Source of the DNA: Molanna angustata
Lineage: Eukaryota; Arthropoda; Insecta; Trichoptera; Molannidae
DNA: 64,000 nucleotides
Assembly: GCA_963576475.1 (NCBI GenBank)
Contig: OY754986.1
Coordinates: forward strand, 12,468,493-12,532,492
Direction of reading: 5' to 3'
Part shown: positions 44,601 through 53,600 of the stretch, one piece after another
How positions within the stretch are numbered: position 1 is the stretch's first letter
How the letters are laid out: each line of letters starts with the position of its first letter
Notes under the pieces: model-generated
Seen by the model: the letters and a program-made list of their open reading frames with translations, nothing else
Databases searched by the model: none
Told to the model about the DNA's origin: nothing
Program-made: the position numbers and the translations under genes

Positions 44601-47600
44601 TTTCACCCGACAACTTTACTGAGCCTTTGGTGCGTACACACGACGTTCAATCTGAACGCAGAGTGTCTTTCGAGCGTCTGTTTCCATTCATTATGAACGG
44701 CTTGGAGCGTTCACTAAGTGCGCTTGGCGTTCGTTGTGAATGCAACCCAGGTATATTATACCTACATAATTTCGTTTAGTTCAATTAAGGATTTAATATA
44801 TCAAAATATTAGGCCCAGTTATTAACCTGTATTAAATATCAACTTATATTTGAAAAATCTTAAAATTTTTCACATGAATTTAAAATAAACATATAATTTA
44901 CGCTTTCGTTTATTTTATAAATCAAGTATTTGTGTAAAAACGATAACAAAATTTAATAATAATTCTAATTAATTGTACTCACTCCACTATATGGCACAAT
45001 TTCCTCAACATCCACACCTCCAATCTCCATGGAACGGAAGACCGTGTCTCCCACGTGGACGATCCAGCCTTCCTTCCTCTCCTCTTCGAGTGCTTCGTCA
45101 GTCTTTAGCTCTCCCAGTACACAGGACCTGGCGGCTACCAGCCATAGCGGCGATAGGATGCTGGCAGTACACCTGGTGCGGAGATTCTTGTTGTAAAGAA
45201 GGGCCACACTTGGCCACTGAGCCACGCTGGCTGGACTACCTCCGACTATACGTCCAGAAGTCGTATCGGATTGAGAATGTGAGCCGCACGCTAAAAGAAG
45301 ATTTAGACAAATGATTACATGTCACAAGATTAAAGAATACAGATACAAAAGAGAAAGGCAATGGTGGTTTCACTGGATTCATGAATCCATGCCCACGAGC
45401 ACAGGCGACCAGAGTACCAGCCAGAACAGGTGAGCAACATGGGCTTGCGACTATGTATGCGGGATTAAGGGGCCCCTTTATATGACTCAAGTCACGCTCA
45501 CCACACACCCACCAATATCCGACTGATACTCAATAAGGGGGCGCCCGCTGCCTACGTACCTATTTTTTCAATTTGATATTGCATCATTACTACGAAACGA
45601 ATCATTTTGAAAAAAAATAACTTAGATAGTTTGAATATTAATAAAGAAAAATATTACATAACTATGTTCTGCATATATTCATGTAGAAAAATAATAATCA
45701 TACCCCTATTTTCAACATTTATCTTTCTAAAAAACAATAAGGTGTAGAGGAATATATATTTTTTTAAATTAAAGAAGACAAAAATATCTGGAAAATATGT
45801 CATGACACTTGCTTGTTTCTTTACTTCGAGTTTAGTAAAGAAACCTCAAAAACCTTTATTTTGCAATAGCGCTGAATGGAAAATAAAGGTTTATTTTTAT
45901 AATAATGTGTTAAGGCGTTTAACTTCTGCACCGGTATCCTGGGTTCTATACCCAGTAGGGGAGAAAATTATTTGTCATGTTTATCTTGCTTCTCTGAACT
46001 AGAAACACTGGTTAGTTGGAAGAAATTTCAATTTAGCAATAAACTCGCCACTTGCTCGGGGTGTAAGGAAGTTATTTATATTCATTAATAATGACAGAAT
46101 CTTTACTTACCAAATTCTATACACTGCACTGACACAACAATATTATTGTCACAAGTATCAGTCACACTGACATTCAGCAGTATATTGTCTGAAGTTGCTC
46201 TATTGTGTGAACCTAACCTTAAATATCTATCACTATTATCACCCTTAACATATTCCGTGTGCACAACTCCCGCCAATCCTAACCGTCGACATATTCCACT
46301 GGACATCTCTTCAGTCCAATTCTCGGAACAGACTTGAAGCCACTGCTCTCCGTTCTTCTTCACCTTGAGAGCTGTGCTGGACGCGACTTGGTCAGATGTT
46401 TCGTTTGCTCCCGATGAGACACCGGTCTGATTCGTGTGACCGATTGCAACGCAGTTCCATTCGTCCGACAAATCTCCACACTGCTCGTCTCCGTCGCAGA
46501 CTTGGCTCATGGGGATACATTCACCGCCTATTTTGCATTTGAATTCGTCAACCGAACAATCTGCAATATTGAAATTAGACATTGATTGTATGGAAATTAA
46601 TATTTTAACAGTCTTCAACTCTGCATCAGTGATAAAATAATTTTGCATTGATTCTCAAACAATAGGAACTCTGTTAAATATTAATGTAACATGCGCCCAA
46701 TAACAAGTTACCACATTCAGGAGACTAATGAAATTATTTGTTTGAAAATACAGCGAATAACTGTGTGTCTCGACTGGAAGTGGAACCAAACTTGACCCAC
46801 GAAGGCCGACTTCTAATACAAATCAAACAAAAAGGAAGTGAAAAATGTAAAATGTATGGCTTTTGAACTCCATATTTCGGTAGTGTTATGGCAAAGGGCT
46901 ATAACTGCTCTGAACCAAATTTTACAGGAGAGCCAAAATAAACTTGTGATATTTATACTTGTGATATATAAACTTGTGATTACTTTTTCTTATGGCATAG
47001 GATATATCTTGAAAAATCTCAGTATATAGTGCAGTAGCACCTCTATCCTTTTGCCATACTATGGAATGTAGTATTAGAAACATTTTGTGGAACAAAGGTA
47101 AAAAATGAAAAAAATCCCAGTTATAACCTTTTGCCATATCATTACCGATTTATATTATTACACATTTCAAACACAGATATTTTTTCAGACACTTTACGAC
47201 ATTATCAAAAACAGATAAAGATGTTCTTAAACTCTAGTACACAATTCAACAATCACCTCTACACTCACCAACAATTTCTCCTCATTCTGAAACATACTCG
47301 TTAACTGTATACATATGTTATATAAAATTACTTGAAAATAGGTAAAAAACACAAATTTTTAACTTTCTCAACTAATTTTAAAAAAAACATTGACGCGTTT
47401 CGCTCAAAGAGCATCTACTGAATGGTACTTGTGAATTATTGGACGTTTTACATAAATTCTTTGCTAACAAACCTTTTTGCAAAATATAATACATGAAAAT
47501 ATGAGAAAATTTATTAAAATTGTCAGTACAAATGTAAAAACATGAAACAGAGCATATATGTAAATACAAGTTACTAATGAAGATACAACTATTATTTAAT

Positions 47601-50600
47601 AGAAAAGGTTGGATATACCTGGTATCTATGTACTAAACAATAAGTATACTTACTAGAAATAATTAAAAATTTAAAATAATTAAAACTGTACGTATATGTG
47701 TTTATTTTTATCTATCTTTTTCACCTATTAAACGTTTTATTGTATAATTATTAGTGTCCGCGTAGGTCAGATTTTGGCCGAACCCGAAGCCGATCGTTTG
47801 GCCTTAGCCGTAACCTTCGGCCGGAGCCGAAGCCGAAGCCGAAGGTTTGATTTTACTAAAAAAATCGATTAAAATAATAAATAATCTGCTTTCGTGACTT
47901 AGTTGGTTAGATATCTAACTACTGAGTGTTCAGAACTACTCTTGTTTTGTTTCTGTCGACAGTCGGCACGCGACACTGGGCCGGCCGAATCTATACACCC
48001 GCTACACATGTCATGTTCGCGCATGTTTTTACAAGTTTTAACTATTTTTAGCGGCTGACAAAAAGCTTCGGCTTCGGCCGAAAATTCGGGTTATTTTTGG
48101 CCGAAGCCGAAGGTGTTTTTTTTTTGGCCGAAGGTGGCCGAAGCTGAAGCTTCGGTTGGACACTAATAAATTATATATATTAAATTCATACAAACAGTGA
48201 AATGTAACTTAAAGCTGTGGCTTTCTGAGATGAAATAAATAAATTTATTTTATTTTTATACTTCTTATCAACAATTCACAGGTACCTTTTGTATCAAATA
48301 TTAGTTTATATATATTGGAGACTTAATTATAGTGTTGATCAAAGTAGAGAACAATTTTTCAGGAGGAAAATCTATAAAGCATACTGACATAACCTTGATT
48401 AGTTGATATTAATATATTAGATTGACTATGTGACATTTTTAAGTTCATTGTCGACTTTGAAATATGACACATCTACTGTTTCTAAAGAGAAATGCTTAAT
48501 TTGTATGGGATATTTTTCAGTTTTATGGCAAACAGATGCTTCTTTGGTCTGAGAAGACATCTAGCATCTCGGATGATATCTAGAAAAACCAGTCACAATC
48601 TACAAAATGTTGCTACGCCCCGTACTAACTTATGGTTCTGAATGCAGGGTATTGAGTAAAAAAGATTAATTGTCTCTACTAGTGTTTGAGAGAAAAATAC
48701 TCAGAAGGATATTCGGACCTATGCAGGTAAACGGAGCTTGGAGAATACGACACAATGATGAGATCTACAATATTTATAATGAGCCCAACATTATAAAGGT
48801 GATAAAAGTGGGGAGGCTGCGATGGGCAGGACACGTGGAAAGAATGGGCAATGAAAGAGTGCCAAAAAGGATCCTGCACACAAAGCCACAAGGTAGACTA
48901 AACGTTGGTAGACCCAATCTCCGATGGCTGGATGGCGTGCACCGGAATGTGGAGGCTGTTGGTGTAAGGGACTGGAGGGAAGCATGTAGAATAGAGGGAG
49001 ATGGCGAGGAATGCTGGAGGAGGCCAAGGCTCGCAATGGGCTCTGGAGCCATTGATGATGATGAATCTATAAGCAGAATGTTTGTATTTGCAACATGGAA
49101 AGGAGGTAAGTTATTTATATATTTTAGTAACTCACCACACAGCTTTTCATCATCTCCTCCCGCACAATCTGGTACCCCATCACACTTCCAACTCCTCGGG
49201 ATGCACATTCCAGATTCTGTGCACTGATATTGTCTATCAGAACAGCCCGTCTCTGCCGATGGACATCCAGTCTCATCGATGCCAGATGGACAGTGGTTCC
49301 TTCCATCGCATTGCCAGAGTAGGGGGATGCAGCGCTTGGAGTTTCCGTCGCATGGCACCTCGTCAAAGTTGCATCTCCATGAATCTAAATATTTCAATAA
49401 TACAAGTATTTTCAGGCCATTGATCTACATAAACAGGTAAAGGTATCGAGAGGAGATAATTTTATTGCAAACTCCACCTCACGTTCATCCTTGAGATGGT
49501 TTCTTTTCACAAAACAAAGCATATTTAATACCATTACCACTAAGAGCCCAACATACCTTTACCTTCTCAGCAGGTAAAGGCATTGTCATATCTAGAAAAT
49601 TTTCAGTGGAGGGGGGACAGTTCACACATCTAACGACCAAGCAAAAAACATATAATATGTGTTCTGCATAGCCCAAGTGATTTTTAAATTTTTACTAAAC
49701 GGTGCCACTATTTTTACGACCGGAATTGGCGGGAAAAGCATTTTCCACCAAAAAGTGTCTATTAAATCAAAATACAAAAATATTTACCTTTGTCATTTTT
49801 TCAATTGTCATAAAAATGCATCACGGAAACCAACTTGAAGAAAAAATAAATAATATTGGCATCTTATTACATTTACTTAATTTTATAAATCATTTTTTCA
49901 TCGAGATCTACAATTATAACAAAGTATAAACAAAGGTAAATATTTTTATAACTTGATTTATCTGCGTTTTCTGTGGTTATTTTTGGTTTTCGTCTATGGT
50001 TTAGTCGTTTAAATAGTCGTAGCCTTCACTAAATCAAATTTAGTCTGCAGATGTCATATTAGTATGAGTATTTCATTATTTATTCAAATTTTCATTACAA
50101 TACTTTAGTAATTTTGAATATTTTTATATTAAGATGCTATAGTAGACTATTATTATGAAAATCTTTTTCCCAGTACCCTCAAATGATACGACATTGAAAT
50201 AAATAACAGTTTGAATTTACAACTTTATTTTAATGCATGAGTTTTGAAAATTGAATTTGTCTAATATTTTTCTTTTAAAATTAGTTTTAGTAAAACCCTT
50301 TTTAAATTTTTTATTGTAAGTAAAAAAAAACTACAAGGCCTATGAAATAGATTTTTACTTCAATCGAAATAAAATATGAAAATCTACCGGCTGAGTTTTT
50401 TAATATTTTAATTACTATTCTTGCTATTTAAAATGAAACTCTAAATTTTACCTATTCTTAAAAATATTATATACTTATCACAAATTAGGTGACATATTAT
50501 ATTTGTTTATGTTTCATACATTAGAACAGCGGTCGGGGAACTTTTTTAACCATTACCCCAAAATATTTTTGCGTTAGTCGATATTACCCCTTCCCCCCAT

Positions 50601-53600
50601 TTTAAAAAAGAAGACAATCAATATATATTTAAATAAACATTATTTATTGAATTAATTTACACGGAAAATAAAAAAAAGTTACATGAAAATAGTAAGTATG
50701 TAATAGACAAACAAAATAAAATACTCAAATTGGATCAAACAAAAATTCATTTTTACCCCATTTGGGGTAATTTACCCCGGTTCCCCGACCGCTGCATTAG
50801 AAGGTAATTTAGAGTGCATATTTGTGTTCATCTGTATGCGCAGGGTATACACATTTACACCCACATTCAGGAAGGAAAAATAATATATGAGGATTGAGGA
50901 AGCCTCATATTTATCTCTGAATATGGGTGAGAATCATGTAAGTACTTATTTCTTTTTTATTAAAAAGAATGAATATGTTTGTAATAAAAAAAAATATAAA
51001 TGCTTGTGCTATAAGTTATGTGACACGATAAACCACTATAATTGTTATTTAATTTAACTCAAAGTCAGTATGTTTTTGCTCACCACAATTTGATTCATCA
51101 GTTCCGTCGTTGCAGTCCAAAATTCCGTTACAAACTAAATGTCTTTTTAAGCACTGCCCACTGGCGCATTGGAAGCTACCGGGACATCCTGATTCTTCAC
51201 AGCCATCCTCGTCAGACCCGTCCGTGCAGTCTTTATTGGAATCACATCTGTCTGACAACGCTACGCAGTAACTTCCATCTCTGATGGATGTTCCGTTCTT
51301 GCATTGATACTGTCCAGCAGCACACTTGGAATAGTAAACATCACTGTCGGAAGAAACTAAAAGGTTGGCCCCCTCTTTGGAATCGCTACTTTGATTCTTC
51401 AGGGGGCTAAACGCTAAAAAATGAACCGCAGTTGTTGATTCTTGATTGACTTCAGCATCGCTCGTCTGTTTGAATTTGTCATTTTTTAATTTGTTTATGT
51501 CGGAAACGTGATCCAATTTGTCGTATTTTTCGAGGTTTTTATAATAGTTGAACGTGTCTTTGTCCCGTTTTTTGTCAGATTTTTTAGTTTTAGGTAACGG
51601 AATCACTCCGAGGGATCCGTCATTCTGATTGAATACATTGTCATCTGTTTCATTGTCACTGATGTCGTTGAACTGTTCACCAGATATTGTCGATAATACT
51701 TCGTTATTGTCTAAATTGTTTGATTCCAGATCCTTGTCATTTTTCACCGTGATTGGGATTTGTTTTTCTGTTGAAACGACCATTTCATTTATTGTTGAAC
51801 TTTGCATAGTTTGAGGAGGGGGAGTTGTTATTTCAGTGTCATTTTGAATCATTATTGTTTCAATCAACTCGGATTTCAGGGTTGTTGATGTTGAACCTTC
51901 TACCGAAGAATCAGTAGACGACATGGTGGTGGTACTTTCGCTGTTTGTTGATAAGATATTAGATTTAGTCGGCATAACTATATCAATCAGTTTTGATGTT
52001 GCTGATTCAATACCTTGTATTGTTGTTCCGGTCATATTTTCACCTTGTATTGTTGTTCCGGTCATATTTTCAGTCTTTGAATGTACACCATTTTCTGTTA
52101 TTATTGTATTCGGTGTATTTGTTGTAGATGTCATTATATCTTCTCTTGATACTTGTGATGTTTTTTCTGAAGCTTTTGTGGATGTAACTGAATCATCATT
52201 CTGAGAATTGATCTCAGTAGATGAAGCAATCAAATCATCTAAATTTCCCATTTTCGAATCGATTTCCATTTTAAGTACAGGACCTTGGTTTGCATATGTA
52301 ATATTATGTGAATCATCAGACATTACTAGTTTGTCTTTTGGATTCGGTTTACCTTCAGAACTTAATGGAACTACAGACAACACTTCAGAATCGTTTGTGA
52401 TAGTTGACACAGTCGTAGCTTTTACACTCTCACTAAATTCAGTTGAATTGTCGAAAGGGTTTGTCTTGTTTTCTTCATCATTATCTAATCTTGGAGACTT
52501 TTTCTTCATATCTTCCAAAATAGGCTTTTCAGATGAATTGATCAATTCGATATCCTTAGAAACATTCTCACTACTGTTTTCAGTATCATTGGGAAATTTT
52601 TCAGTGTGATTGATATTTATTAAATCGAGGTCATGACTTTCATGAATATTGTTGATGATTGTCGAATTGTTTTCGATGTCTGGCAAGAATGGACTCATAT
52701 CTGTTGCTGTAAAAATATGTTCTTCAACAGCATGTTGCGTAAAATTGTTCAGTGATCTAACAGTTACAGGAATTACTGATAGCTCTGAACCGGCAGGAGG
52801 TGAAATTTGAGTGGTTGATGGAACTGATTTGTTTGAATTTCCTTGGGTTGCTGTGGGTAAGAAAGTTGTAACAGCAGATCCATTATCGATTTGTTTACCA
52901 ACATTTATAGTTTCAATACTGGATTCAGTCTTAGTATCTTTTAGGAACAATGTGCTTTCAGTGGTATATGCTGGACTTTCATCGAGTGCCTCAGTTACTT
53001 CATATGTATGATTTTCGTTTAACAAAGTAACTTCATTATTCATTCTTCCTTGAGGATACAACATAGTTGTAGGATATTCTTCGGTATTTTTTTTATCACT
53101 GTCAGACTGTGAAAGCCATTCGTCGACATTATTATCAACAGTTATAACTTCTTGATTTTCCTCCGTAGAATTGGTCGGTAAATTTTCTGAGGTATAAGAA
53201 AACAATGTTTTGTCTGGAATAGCTAGAATCGTTGGAACGTTTGTCTGTTTATCTGCTACTAAATTACTTGGTTCTGTTGAACTAGAGAAATTTGCAGCTA
53301 TACTAGAAAACACGACTCTGTTGTTTGATTTTGAACTCATTAAAAGGGGGTTTTCAGTTTTTTCTTCATTTTCTATTGGTTCCCAAACAGGTGCTGGCGC
53401 TGACATAATGGCTTTAATTTCTGACGTACCATTGTTAATATTCTTGACTAATATGTTGGAATCCATATTATCACGATTTCCTGCTTTGGTCAAACTATTA
53501 CTCTCTCTCACATTGTTAACCAATGAGTCATTTTCAATTTTGAGAATGTCATTTTCTGTTATGGGAAACTCGATTTCTGGTAAAATAGGTTCAGAAAAAA

